A stretch of 31,997 nt of DNA from a virus, in IMG/VR virus record IMGVR_UViG_3300034072_001183, positions 1-31,997 of that record. One strand, 5' to 3'. The notes under the pieces were generated by a model that did not search any database, was not told where the DNA came from, and was given only the letters and a program-made list of their open reading frames with translations. The position numbers and the translations under genes are program-made. Positions within the stretch are counted from its first letter, which is position 1. The number at the start of each line of letters is the position of its first letter. Of the stretch, positions 7,724-15,356 are shown piece after piece.

Positions 7724-9243
7724 TATTTGGAGCGTCCATCCTCCGACTGCGCTTTGCCCAGGCTGGCCAGCAGGTCGAGGGGGTTGGCAGCGCCAAGCAA
7801 CGCCGCCAGAAGGGGCAGCGTGCCGTCATTGTTCAAGCGCTCAAGGTCGCTGCGCAGTTCAGAAAAAACCAGCTCAGGGTCGTAGCCGCGCTGGCGAATC
7901 TTCTCGCTGATGGAGCACAGCCCGCCTTTGATTTCGGCCAGGTCGGCGGCCACGTCCTGGGCAGGGTTCACACTGGCCCACTTCGGGGTTGTCCAGTCAG
8001 GCCGCACGCCTTCGACCACACGCCCAGGGACCAGGCTCTGCAGCTCCATCCATCGCGCTGCGATGCGGTTGCAGAAGATGGGGACGAACAACGTCCACTG
8101 CTCACGCTCCACGCTGCGGCGGTACTGGTTGGTACGCACGCGCGAACTGGAAAAGTTGACCTCAGACAGGTCGCCCGTCATGAACTCATAAGGCACACCG
8201 GTACCGGCTGCGATCATCTTCTGCTGATGCTTCACATAGTCCACGTAGCCAGGCGCTGCCGTTGGCTGGACGAAAGTGGGGTTACGCATGCCAGGGGGCA
8301 AGCCGATGATTCCGCCGCCTGCAAGCTCACCCAGGTCTAGAGTTGCGGGCCCTGCACCCGACTTGGCAACCCCCTCAGGCAGCTTGACTCCTTCCAACAG
8401 AGACTCATCCCACTCACCAATTGCACCCCACCGGGTTTCAAGATTCTTGCGCGCCTGCTCTGCGTCTTCATAAACCTGCAGGTCGCGCGTTTTGACAATC
8501 ACAGGAGCCAGCGAAGTGATACCCGCTTGCTGCCCAGGCCGCGCTGGGTTGAACAGGTGCACGATCTCCTCAGCTGGCACGCGCTGGCTTTCGCGCATCG
8601 CGGTCTGCAGCCCAACATCGCCAGGGTGCCGGTCAAAAAGGTAGTACGCCACCCGCTCGCCGCGCGCATTGAACTCGATTCCATCGATCACCTCATTGGA
8701 TCCACGCACCTCGTTACGGTGGCTATCCAACCAATCGATTTCAAGCAATTGCAGCTGCAGGGGCACGATGCCGAGCCCAACCCGGCGCTCACGCAGACGC
8801 ACCAGCACCTCGCCGTCCACTTTCATGGTTCCCCATGCTTTTGCCTGCAACCCGTAGAAGTCCAGCAGCCCATCAAAGTCCGCACAGGGTACCCAGGCCG
8901 CCCAGCGGGCAGCAGTGACCCCATCCACATCTCCAACCCACCGGGGCACAATGCCCGAGCCGATGGTGCAGGTGACCATGACCTCTACAGCCTGAGTGAT
9001 GTAGGGCACGTTGCTGGCCAGCGTGCGGGCACGGTTGCGCAGCTCGCGCCCATCTGCCCGGTGGTCTGCTCTGGCGCTTGCGCCAGCACGGCGCGGGTTC
9101 CAACCATCTGCGCGGCTTGCGCCTTCGTAGGCACGGTCCAATGCCTCACGCGCGTGAGCGCGTCGCAAGCCCTGGCGCGGGCTTACCCAGCCGATAGCAC
9201 GATCCAGCCAGGTTGGGGCGATCTTTTTAGGCTGCTTGCTCAT
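7723..9243 (-). CDS. Portal protein, lambda family
   Basis: This 506-residue protein forms the DNA entry and exit ring at one capsid vertex and binds the terminase. It starts MSKQPKKIAPTWLDRAIGWVSP at an ATG with GGAGG nine bases upstream; a TTG at 9252 is too close to that site. The lambda-type portal signature includes RADGRELRNRARTLASNVPYITQAV, a Trp-rich DFYGLQAKAWGTM region, EVLVRLRE, EEIVHLF and a C-terminal PYEFMTGDLSEVNFSS. Length matches the family. It follows gpW, and its stop codon abuts the 26-base dyad. Confidence 0.95.
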   Translation of the reverse strand: MSKQPKKIAPTWLDRAIGWVSPRQGLRRAHAREALDRAYEGASRADGWNPRRAGASARADHRADGRELRNRARTLASNVPYITQAVEVMVTCTIGSGIVPRWVGDVDGVTAARWAAWVPCADFDGLLDFYGLQAKAWGTMKVDGEVLVRLRERRVGLGIVPLQLQLLEIDWLDSHRNEVRGSNEVIDGIEFNARGERVAYYLFDRHPGDVGLQTAMRESQRVPAEEIVHLFNPARPGQQAGITSLAPVIVKTRDLQVYEDAEQARKNLETRWGAIGEWDESLLEGVKLPEGVAKSGAGPATLDLGELAGGGIIGLPPGMRNPTFVQPTAAPGYVDYVKHQQKMIAAGTGVPYEFMTGDLSEVNFSSSRVRTNQYRRSVEREQWTLFVPIFCNRIAARWMELQSLVPGRVVEGVRPDWTTPKWASVNPAQDVAADLAEIKGGLCSISEKIRQRGYDPELVFSELRSDLERLNNDGTLPLLAALLGAANPLDLLASLGKAQSEDGRSK

Positions 9244-9248
9244 GGCGA

Positions 9249-9470
9249 TCAACCTCCGCGCAAAGTGCCAAAGCTGGCCCGGATCACCAAGGGGCGCGTG
9301 CGCACGCCTGCGGGCGCCAGCTGCGCCTGGAGACCGCGCTGCACCTCGCGCATTTCTTCCAGGGTTCGATAGGTGACAGATGCACCATCAGACGTGGTGA
9401 CTGTGCGCTCACCAGAATCAATGGCGGCGGTGATGCGCGCAAGGCGCGTTTGAAGGTCGGTCGTGCTCAT
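9249..9470 (-). CDS. gpW-like head-tail joining protein
   Basis: This 73-residue protein matches gpW in length and layout. The first helix is TDLQTRLARITAAIDSGE, followed by a beta-hairpin TVTTSDGASVTYRTLEEM and a second helix EVQRGLQAQLAP. gpW-type proteins attach below the portal and are needed for tail joining. The gene sits between terminase and portal as in lambda. Its stop lies six bases before the portal ATG, and the portal ribosome-binding site is inside its last codons. Its start is 24 bases after the second 26-base dyad. Confidence 0.85.
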   Translation of the reverse strand: MSTTDLQTRLARITAAIDSGERTVTTSDGASVTYRTLEEMREVQRGLQAQLAPAGVRTRPLVIRASFGTLRGG

Positions 9471-9493
9471 GCCAGCACGCTACCGACCCGGCT

Positions 9494-9519
9494 GTCTCAT
9501 TTCTCGGAAAAACTGAGAC
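9494..9519 (-). repeat. 26-base dyad, copy 2 (before gpW gene)
   Basis: On the coding strand the copy reads GTCTCAGTT, a centre TTTCCGAG, and AAATGAGAC. It differs from copy 1 (7698-7723) by one base that breaks one pair of the stem. It begins with the last base of the stop codon TAG of the Mor-like gene and ends 24 bases before the gpW ATG. The bases just outside the dyad on the stop-codon side are also shared between the two copies. Confidence 0.85.
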
Positions 9520-9836
9520 TATCTCCCGGTTTGCTTGATGTACCGATAAACAGTCGCACGACCAATGCCCAGCCGACGCGCCACCTCTGAGGCATTGCGG
9601 CCATTGAACAAGCGCAGCACCTCTGCCGCAAGGTCTTTAGAGCTGCGCTTTTGCAGGTAGACCTCTGCACCGGCAAACTCAGCCCGCACAGCCGCCTCTG
9701 CCTTTTTCAACCGGTCGGCATCGCCCGCGAGCTGGGGGAATTCCTCCAGCAGGTAATCGAAGATGCGATCAACAAGATCAGGGTGCGCCTCAAGCAGCTG
9801 CTGCAGTTCTTTGGGCTGGGTTTGTGTTGTCGTCAT
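9519..9836 (-). CDS. Mor/C-type transcription activator-like protein
   Basis: This 105-residue protein resembles the Mor family of phage Mu activators. The N-terminal half is a helical dimerisation-like region with LVDRIFDYLLEEFPQLAG, then AAVRAEFAGAEVYLQKR, which matches the family's '(V)R.EF.G..VY' turn. A C-terminal helix-turn-helix follows, with LFNGRNASEVARRLGIGRATVYRYIKQ. Mor-type proteins bind dyads near a promoter and recruit RNA polymerase. The gene lies in the middle of the head operon, between terminase and gpW, four bases after the terminase stop. Its own stop touches one of two 26-base dyads, which are obvious candidate targets. An alternative is a terminase-associated HTH protein. 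Confidence 0.8.
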   Translation of the reverse strand: MTTTQTQPKELQQLLEAHPDLVDRIFDYLLEEFPQLAGDADRLKKAEAAVRAEFAGAEVYLQKRSSKDLAAEVLRLFNGRNASEVARRLGIGRATVYRYIKQTGR

Positions 9837-9839
9837 GGT

Positions 9840-11906
9840 TTACCAGTTGCGGGTGAATGGTTTGCGCGCCTTTGCTGCAGGCTTGGGCAGCACCTGGGGC
9901 AGTGATACGACCTCGGTCTGCGCGTCCTTTTCGCTATCTTTTTCATAGCTAATAGGGCTTATTGGCTGCGCCACAGGAAGCGAAAACAGGTCGGCCGGCG
10001 GTTGCACCTGGGCCTCAAGGCGAGACCATTGGGCGTCGGTGTATTTGTGCAGGCCCTGGGCCATGGCGGCGTGAATGTTGTAGTTGCGGTTATCCAGCTG
10101 CTCGTTGCGCGGGCGGCGCTTTATCCAGCGGTAGGACTCTTTGCCGTTGACCTTGGCCAGCACGCGCTGCTCTGCGGTGAGCTGTTCGTAGAACTCGCGG
10201 GGCAGTTCGTTGCTGAAGTGCACATAGCCGGGGCCTGGCTCCAGAATGCCGAGCTGGCCAAGCAGCAGATCCTTGGCCGTGTCCACACCCACGCGCCAGA
10301 GCTTGACGCCGTGCTTTTTCTTGCGGCCGCGCCAGTCAATGTCCTGAAAGCTGCTGGGGCCGAGGATGGGCACGCCCTCTGCACCGTCGCCCTTGATAGC
10401 GCGCACGTTGGGCAGCAGGTGCTGCACTTTGCTCACCCAGTTGTAAACGGCCTGGGTTTGGTCGGATGAGTCGATGCTGGTGGCGCTGATGCCCAGGCTG
10501 CCGCCGTGCCAGGCCTGCACGTAGCGGCGCTGCAGCTGCAGGGTGAGGGCATCCCATTCCTCATCTACGGCGGGGTTGCCTTCGATCACCACCACATCGA
10601 CCACCCAGCTTTCCATGCCGCGCCCCCAGGCGTACACGGTGACTTCCCAGCGGTTGCGCTGCACGTCCACGGCGGCGGTGAGGTAGAGGCCGCCGACGGG
10701 CACGGTGCAGAGCTTATAGTCCTCTGCCCTGGCTTGCAGGGCGTGTTCGTCGGTGCGCTCGCCGGCCAGCTCCCAGGTTTCGCCCAGGGTTTCGTTGACG
10801 AACAGTTGCATGGGGCCGACTTCGCCTTTTTCCAAGGCGAGCAGGGCTTTCTCGAACTCATCAACAATGTCTGCCCAACTGCGCTGGGGGCTGTAGGCCG
10901 TCCACACATGCACGGCCAGGGTGCGGGGCGGCTTGCAGGGCATGCCCTTGTTGTCGCGCCACACGCGGTCAATGCCGTAGCGCTTGCTGGTGCGTTCGCA
11001 CACCCAGGCGCCTTGCAGAGGTGTGCCGCCCGGCATGTAGTCAGCCTGGGTGATGGACGCACGGCAGTGGGGGCAGACGTGGCGCACGGTCTCAGGGCGG
11101 CCGCGCTCCCACTTGAAGCCATGGGCCATGTTCTTACCACCCCAGGCCAGGGGGTGGTCTAAGCCGCAGCGGGGGCAGTCGATGTGGTACCGCACCAGGC
11201 CCTCAGCCTCGTTGGCAGCGTCTTCTATGTGGCACAGCCCTTTCAGTAGCGGGGTGGAGCCACATACCAGCTTGGGGTATGGCGCGCCCTCCAGGCGGCC
11301 GCGCGCCAGGCCACGGGGTGGGCCCGCCTTTTCAATGCTGCGGTCGAACTTGCTGATTTCGTCGAGGATGGACACGGCCAGCGTGATGCGGCGGTATGCC
11401 CGGGCAGCCTTGCCGCCCAGCAGGTGCAGCACCGAGTCGCGGAAGGGCTTGAACTTGATGGTTTCTTCGTTGGCCTTGCCGCGCTTGCGGGCCTTGTTGA
11501 TGGCCTGCACGCCGGTCTGCGGATCTAGCAGCGGGTCGATTTCGCTTTTGACGTAGCTGTCTCGGTCGTCGTCGGTGGGCTGCCACAGCGCCTGCTTGCG
11601 GCGGCGGTGGGCGATGTTGTAGCAAACGAAGGCGGTGACCATCTTGGTGTAGCCCACGCGCTTGGCCTTCATCACGTCCAGCTCTTCGATCTGGTCGTCG
11701 CTCATGAAGTCCATGATCCCGACCTGAAAACCCCACGCAACCCAGGCGCCCTTTTGGTGGCTGCTCTCGCCCGCCAGTTTGAAATGCTCTTGCGCCCAGT
11801 CGCCCAGGCGTTGAGGCGGCTCAGCGCGTAGGCTTTCCAGCCCCAGGCGCACCGAGCCTTTGATGGCCTCAACGGTCTCCAGGCTGATGGGCGGCATCGT
11901 TGTCAT
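9840..11906 (-). CDS. Terminase large subunit, GpA family
   Basis: The 688-residue DNA-packaging motor has an N-terminal ATPase with a lambda-style Walker A, KAKRVGYTKM (residues ~80-89), and a Walker B, LAVSILDEI (~176-184). A zinc-binding pair follows: CPRC (244-247) and CPHC (278-281). The C-terminal nuclease domain includes LTAAVDVQRNRWEVTVYAWG. Length matches the GpA family, which makes staggered cuts at cos sites. The ATG overlaps the small subunit's stop (ATGA) and has GGAGG 11 bases upstream. The extreme C-terminus (PISPISYEKDSEKD) is encoded by a stretch resembling the host's dispersed repeat (9933-9965). Confidence 0.97.
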   Translation of the reverse strand: MTTMPPISLETVEAIKGSVRLGLESLRAEPPQRLGDWAQEHFKLAGESSHQKGAWVAWGFQVGIMDFMSDDQIEELDVMKAKRVGYTKMVTAFVCYNIAHRRRKQALWQPTDDDRDSYVKSEIDPLLDPQTGVQAINKARKRGKANEETIKFKPFRDSVLHLLGGKAARAYRRITLAVSILDEISKFDRSIEKAGPPRGLARGRLEGAPYPKLVCGSTPLLKGLCHIEDAANEAEGLVRYHIDCPRCGLDHPLAWGGKNMAHGFKWERGRPETVRHVCPHCRASITQADYMPGGTPLQGAWVCERTSKRYGIDRVWRDNKGMPCKPPRTLAVHVWTAYSPQRSWADIVDEFEKALLALEKGEVGPMQLFVNETLGETWELAGERTDEHALQARAEDYKLCTVPVGGLYLTAAVDVQRNRWEVTVYAWGRGMESWVVDVVVIEGNPAVDEEWDALTLQLQRRYVQAWHGGSLGISATSIDSSDQTQAVYNWVSKVQHLLPNVRAIKGDGAEGVPILGPSSFQDIDWRGRKKKHGVKLWRVGVDTAKDLLLGQLGILEPGPGYVHFSNELPREFYEQLTAEQRVLAKVNGKESYRWIKRRPRNEQLDNRNYNIHAAMAQGLHKYTDAQWSRLEAQVQPPADLFSLPVAQPISPISYEKDSEKDAQTEVVSLPQVLPKPAAKARKPFTRNW
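9933..9965 (+). repeat. Dispersed Comamonadaceae-type repeat inside terminase 3' end
   Basis: The bases GCTATCTTTTTCATAGCT followed by a TAGGGCTTATTGG tail resemble the repeat copy at 27991-28040 (GCTATCAAATTCATAGCT plus CGCGCTTGCATTGC). Here it is read through in frame and supplies part of the terminase C-terminus. The match is imperfect, so it could be chance. Confidence 0.45.
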
Positions 11907-12454
11907 TCGGGAGCATCCTCCAGCGCATCCACCACATCGCCCTCGCCTTCATCCGCGGCCAGCATTTCGTCCAGCGACTCAGCCACCAGCTGGGCGGTTT
12001 CGCGCACCCACTCATTGCGGGCTGCGGCGATCACGCGCAGCACTGTGGTCTTGGCTTCATCGGGCAGGTCGGGGCAAGCCTTTTTCAGCGCGCCCTCCAG
12101 CTGGTCGAAGCGATCCACCACCGCTCCGCCAGCGCGGCCCAGCACATCAGCCAGCAGACCGATGGGCGCGTACTCGCGCCGCGCCACGGCGTTCTTGATG
12201 GCTTGGCCTTCTCGCTGCTCACGGGCCAGGGCGGCGCGCTCTTGCACCAAGTCGAGGCCATAGGTTTCGCCCAGGCGCCCGGCCGCCTGGTCACGTAGCC
12301 GCTCGCAGTAAGCAACCAGCCAGCCAGCAGCGGTGTCGCCCCGCGTGATGACACCCTCCGACACCAACTGACTCACGCGAGCCTCGCTCACGCCAATCAT
12401 CTGGGCGAATTCAGACTGCGAAACGGTTTGATCGAGTACCGGAATGATCTTCAC
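11903..12454 (-). CDS. Terminase small subunit (Nu1-like)
   Basis: This 183-residue DNA-recognition subunit starts at GTG 12454, with AAGGGGG six bases upstream. An N-terminal helix-turn-helix is visible in VSQSEFAQMIGVSEARVSQL (residues ~11-30), followed by a short wing, EGVITRG. This is the layout of Nu1-type small terminases, which bind cos DNA. The middle is a coiled coil (DLVQERAALAREQREGQAIKN), likely for oligomer formation, and the C-terminus is acidic and probably contacts the large subunit. The gene comes first in the packaging/head run. Confidence 0.9.
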   Translation of the reverse strand: MKIIPVLDQTVSQSEFAQMIGVSEARVSQLVSEGVITRGDTAAGWLVAYCERLRDQAAGRLGETYGLDLVQERAALAREQREGQAIKNAVARREYAPIGLLADVLGRAGGAVVDRFDQLEGALKKACPDLPDEAKTTVLRVIAAARNEWVRETAQLVAESLDEMLAADEGEGDVVDALEDAPE

Positions 12455-12610
12455 GACACCCCCTTAAACGCTACTGAAAACATAGCATTAATGCAAGCAT
12501 CCATCTTCACTTAACCCCCTTAGGAGGGTTGCGCAACAGTCTGCAAATGCGGCTCGAATTACCCGCACTGCACAGAGCCAGGGAGGACCCGCGACCGGGG
12601 CGCACCGCGC
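12455..12610 (-). promoter_or_regulatory. Gap before the packaging genes with small dyads; possible cos or regulatory region
   Basis: The 156-base gap separates the helicase-loader gene from terminase. It holds the perfect 10-base palindrome GCATTAATGC (12485-12494 region) and an imperfect hairpin, AACCCCC...GGAGGGTT (12513-12530). In cos phages the cohesive-end site usually lies just before the small terminase gene, so this is the best place in the window to look for it. I cannot identify a cos nick site or a clear sigma-70 promoter by eye. Confidence 0.35.
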
Positions 12611-13411
12611 TCATCGCAGCGCCCTCCCCCGCGCGCTGGCCCAGCAGAACGGCACGACCGGCGCGCCGTCTTCACGCAGGCGATCCATCACGCGCTCACC
12701 CATCACCGCCTTGAACTCATCGAGGGTCTTGTTCGACAGGAACAGCGTGGGCTTGCGCGTCTCATAGCGCTCGTTCAACACATCAAACAGCACCTGCCGC
12801 TCGTACTCACTGCCGTGCTGCACACCCACCTCGTCGAGGATGAGCAGATCAGGGAATGTCAGCAGAGCCACAGCCTGCGCCTCAGTCACCGCACTACCAC
12901 GGGCCCATGTGTCCTTGATAGACCGAATGGCCCGCTGCACCGACACGAACAGCACCGAGGCCCCATGCTTGCGCATGACGTGCTTGCCGATGGAGACAGC
13001 CAGGTGCGTCTTGCCCGTGCCTACATTGCCAAGGAAGATGGCACCCCGGCCCACCGCACGCACCTGCGCCCACTCATTGGCATACGCCATGGCCGCGTCC
13101 AGCGCCTGCTGCTGCAGCTCATGCTCCACCACGTAGTTGCCAAAGCTGCTGACCATGAACCGCTCAGGGATACCCGCCCGGCCCAGCCGCTGCTGCCACT
13201 CAGCATCACGCAGCTCCTTTTCCTTGCGGGCCTCCAGATCAACCAGCCGCGCCTCCGCGGCCGCAGCGCACTGGCGGCATCCAGTCCACACATTGCCCAG
13301 GTGGCAAAACGCTGTGAATGCGCCATGCACCTCGCACACATCCTCACGCTCCAGCGGTGGGCGATGCACAGCAGGCAAACCTTTGTTGAACGCTTGTTGA
13401 ACGGTCGTCAT
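12611..13411 (-). CDS. DnaC-type replicative helicase loader (AAA+ ATPase)
   Basis: This 266-residue protein loads the host DnaB helicase at the phage origin. An N-terminal Cys cluster (Cys26, His29, Cys36, Cys45, Cys48) suggests a zinc module. The ATPase core has Walker A GNVGTGKTH (128-136) and Walker B LLILDEVG (189-196), followed by sensor-like TLFLSNKT and an Arg-rich end with RVMDRLRED. This matches DnaC/IstB-type loaders. The ATG at 13411 overlaps the DUF1376 gene's TGA (TGATG), so translation is coupled; an in-frame GTG lies one codon earlier. With the DUF1376 protein it forms the replication module. Confidence 0.92.
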   Translation of the reverse strand: MTTVQQAFNKGLPAVHRPPLEREDVCEVHGAFTAFCHLGNVWTGCRQCAAAAEARLVDLEARKEKELRDAEWQQRLGRAGIPERFMVSSFGNYVVEHELQQQALDAAMAYANEWAQVRAVGRGAIFLGNVGTGKTHLAVSIGKHVMRKHGASVLFVSVQRAIRSIKDTWARGSAVTEAQAVALLTFPDLLILDEVGVQHGSEYERQVLFDVLNERYETRKPTLFLSNKTLDEFKAVMGERVMDRLREDGAPVVPFCWASARGRALR

Positions 13412-14235
13412 CACAGCACCACCACTTTCGTTCCGTAGTCCTTCGTTGCGAAACTCTCACCCGCTTGGGCAGCAGCAACCACAGCGGCGCCAGCGCTCAT
13501 CGAAGCCAGCACCCGATCCACATAGCTCGGCAGGTAGGCAATGCCCTCCTTCGCCTCGCTGCGGGCCTTGGCCACCGCATCGCGCATCTGGCCCACCGAC
13601 ACCCCCGCATCAATCCAACCCTTCGCCAGCGGCACGAACTTCTGCCGGTGCTGCAGGCTGGCCGGGTCAACCTCCACGCCAAACGCCTCATCGAAAACAC
13701 GCATCCACTCACCGTGCGATGCAGGCACCACCGCGTCGTCGGCATGACGATTGTTCGAAGAACAAATATGGTTCTGGTTCTGGTTCTGGTTCTGGTTGGT
13801 GGTACGGTCGTTCAACGGGTGTTCAACGGTCGTTGCATCCTGTTCAAACCCACCAGCCTCAACCACAGGCGCAGCAGCCTTCGCAGCAGCAGAACCCTTA
13901 CCCTTACCGGCCCTGCGGGCTGCAGCGCTCGCCTTACCAGCGCGTGACGCCTGCTCAGCCTGGGCGCGATACTTCTCAATCTCACGCTCACAGCGGGCAT
14001 TGATCCAGCCCTCAGGCGTGCGCACAAAGAACTCCTCCAGCACCACGCCCAACGCAGCGCGCAGCTCAGGCGTGTTTGCCAGCACGCGGCGCGCTAACTT
14101 TTCCGTGTCGCTGTTCAACGGCTTCTCGGTGTCGTAGTACAGGTCGAGTAGTTCTCTGTACAACGCCCGTTCAACGAACGTTAAATGCCGGGTCGCGTTG
14201 TTGAAGTCGCCAATGTGGTGCGGGTAGTGATTCAC
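13411..14235 (-). CDS. DUF1376 replication-initiation protein
   Basis: This 274-residue protein begins MNHYPHHIGDFNNATRHL, with the DUF1376 hallmark FVERALYRELLDLYYDTEKPL over residues ~1-90. Such proteins (YdaU type) sit beside DnaC loaders in prophages and are taken as origin-binding initiators comparable to lambda O. The start is GTG 14235 with AAGGGG six bases upstream. An Ala/Lys-rich linker follows the domain, then an Asn-Gln repeat (NQNQNQNQN) encoded by a hexanucleotide repeat. The C-terminal half resembles the DnaB/loader-contact region of initiators. It overlaps the loader gene. Confidence 0.88.
   Translation of the reverse strand: MNHYPHHIGDFNNATRHLTFVERALYRELLDLYYDTEKPLNSDTEKLARRVLANTPELRAALGVVLEEFFVRTPEGWINARCEREIEKYRAQAEQASRAGKASAAARRAGKGKGSAAAKAAAPVVEAGGFEQDATTVEHPLNDRTTNQNQNQNQNHICSSNNRHADDAVVPASHGEWMRVFDEAFGVEVDPASLQHRQKFVPLAKGWIDAGVSVGQMRDAVAKARSEAKEGIAYLPSYVDRVLASMSAGAAVVAAAQAGESFATKDYGTKVVVL
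13771..13794 (+). repeat. (GTTCTG)x4 hexanucleotide repeat in the DUF1376 gene
   Basis: Four perfect GTTCTG units, followed by a degenerate GTTGGT, encode the alternating Asn/Gln linker on the minus strand. The unit is six bases, so changes in copy number would lengthen or shorten the linker without breaking the frame. Confidence 0.9.
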
Positions 14236-14247
14236 AGCCAGCCCCTT

Positions 14248-14562
14248 TCAGTTGTTCACACCAGGGCGGCGCGCAAAACGCCAGCGGCCCACAGTGTTCT
14301 TTTCGATCAAGCCAAACCGGGCCAGCGCCACCAGGTGGGTGTGCGCAGCATTGCCAGCCCAGCCAAAGTGGGCGCAAATAGCCGTCACAGGCGGCAGCTG
14401 GTCATTGGCTGAGAAGAAATCGCGCATGAAGGCCAACACCTCCAGATTGCGGGCGCTGGGGCCCCTGGCAGCACCACGGCGCCGCACAGCAGATGCAGCA
14501 CCCTTGCCGCGCAGCTGGTCGGCAATCGCATTGGCCTCGCGCAGAAACTCGCACGTATTCAT
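14248..14562 (-). CDS. Small winged-helix DNA-binding protein
   Basis: This 104-residue protein has a basic N-terminal half (GKGAASAVRRRGAARG) and a C-terminal winged-helix-like region: VLAFMRDFFSANDQLPPVTAICAHFGW, then HTHLVALARFGLIEKNTVGRWRF. The 'FF..N..LPP...I...FG...AA..HL..L...GLIE' pattern is like the LexA N-terminal DNA-binding domain without its protease part. Its start overlaps the upstream gene by four bases, and it precedes the DUF1376 gene by 12 bases. A regulatory or replication-accessory role is likely; the target is unknown. Confidence 0.75.
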   Translation of the reverse strand: MNTCEFLREANAIADQLRGKGAASAVRRRGAARGPSARNLEVLAFMRDFFSANDQLPPVTAICAHFGWAGNAAHTHLVALARFGLIEKNTVGRWRFARRPGVNN

Positions 14563-15356
14563 ACGCCCGCCGCCTCCCGCACGCGAAAGCGCACACGCTT
14601 GTCCAGGTACTCCTGCACCCCAGCGTCACGCGCCACCCGATCCATATCGATGCGCGGCTGATATGTGCCAGCGCGCACAAACATCACCACAGGCCGCACA
14701 TCCACACCATGCGTGCCCGATGCAGCCCAAATGCCAGCGGCCAGGTGGTGCCCACGCAGGCGGCCATAGCTCACGAAGTAGCGGCGCCCCACCTGCTTGG
14801 CTGTGCCGCGCTGCAGGTTGCGCTTACGCCGCGCCGTCATGTTCGCCCGGTAGCCCTGCTCGCCAAACGCCTGCAGATAGCTGATGAGCTGCACCAGAAA
14901 CGGCCCGCGCAAATTGCCCCGCCCGTCATCGCTGCCCGGGTAAGGCGTCTTTGGAATGCTGGTCTGCATGCCATTGGGCAAGATGCCCGCACGGCGCAAA
15001 ATCACCTCACTGCGCTTGTCACGGCGGCGGCCGCCCTGCTCCTGGGCCTGCAGCACATCCTGCGGATCCACCCCCACCTTGCCGCCACGCACAAAGGCGC
15101 TACGGTCGGTGTGCAACGTGGGCGCAATGCTCACCGCCAGCTTTTCAGCCGTGGCCTTGAACACCTTGGGCGACCGGCCCACAAAAGGCGTCACCCGGTC
15201 AAAAGCACCATTCAAGGCCGCAACCTGCTTGCCGCGCACCATAAAGCCCGTGTCATTCAGCGCCAGGGCATAAGCCTTGCGCAGCTCACCGCCCGCCAGC
15301 TTGCCCAGCAGGTCGGTCAACTCCTTTTGGTTGCGAATCTCAGCCGACAGCTTCAT
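14559..15356 (-). CDS. Tail/virion morphogenesis-like protein in the replication operon
   Basis: This 265-residue basic protein starts MKLSAEIRNQKELTDLLGKL. The segment LRKAYALALNDTGFMVRGKQVAALNGAFDRVTPFVGRS resembles the opening of small phage tail-completion/minor tail proteins (pattern 'AL..T...VR......F.R.TPF...S'). The rest is Arg/Gly rich, with a HHLAAGIWAASGTHG loop. It overlaps the cII gene (ATGA) and the winged-helix gene, so it is co-transcribed with regulators rather than with the tail genes 10 kb away. It could be a structural protein made early, or a structural fold adapted to bind nucleic acid. The function is open. Confidence 0.6.
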   Translation of the reverse strand: MKLSAEIRNQKELTDLLGKLAGGELRKAYALALNDTGFMVRGKQVAALNGAFDRVTPFVGRSPKVFKATAEKLAVSIAPTLHTDRSAFVRGGKVGVDPQDVLQAQEQGGRRRDKRSEVILRRAGILPNGMQTSIPKTPYPGSDDGRGNLRGPFLVQLISYLQAFGEQGYRANMTARRKRNLQRGTAKQVGRRYFVSYGRLRGHHLAAGIWAASGTHGVDVRPVVMFVRAGTYQPRIDMDRVARDAGVQEYLDKRVRFRVREAAGV

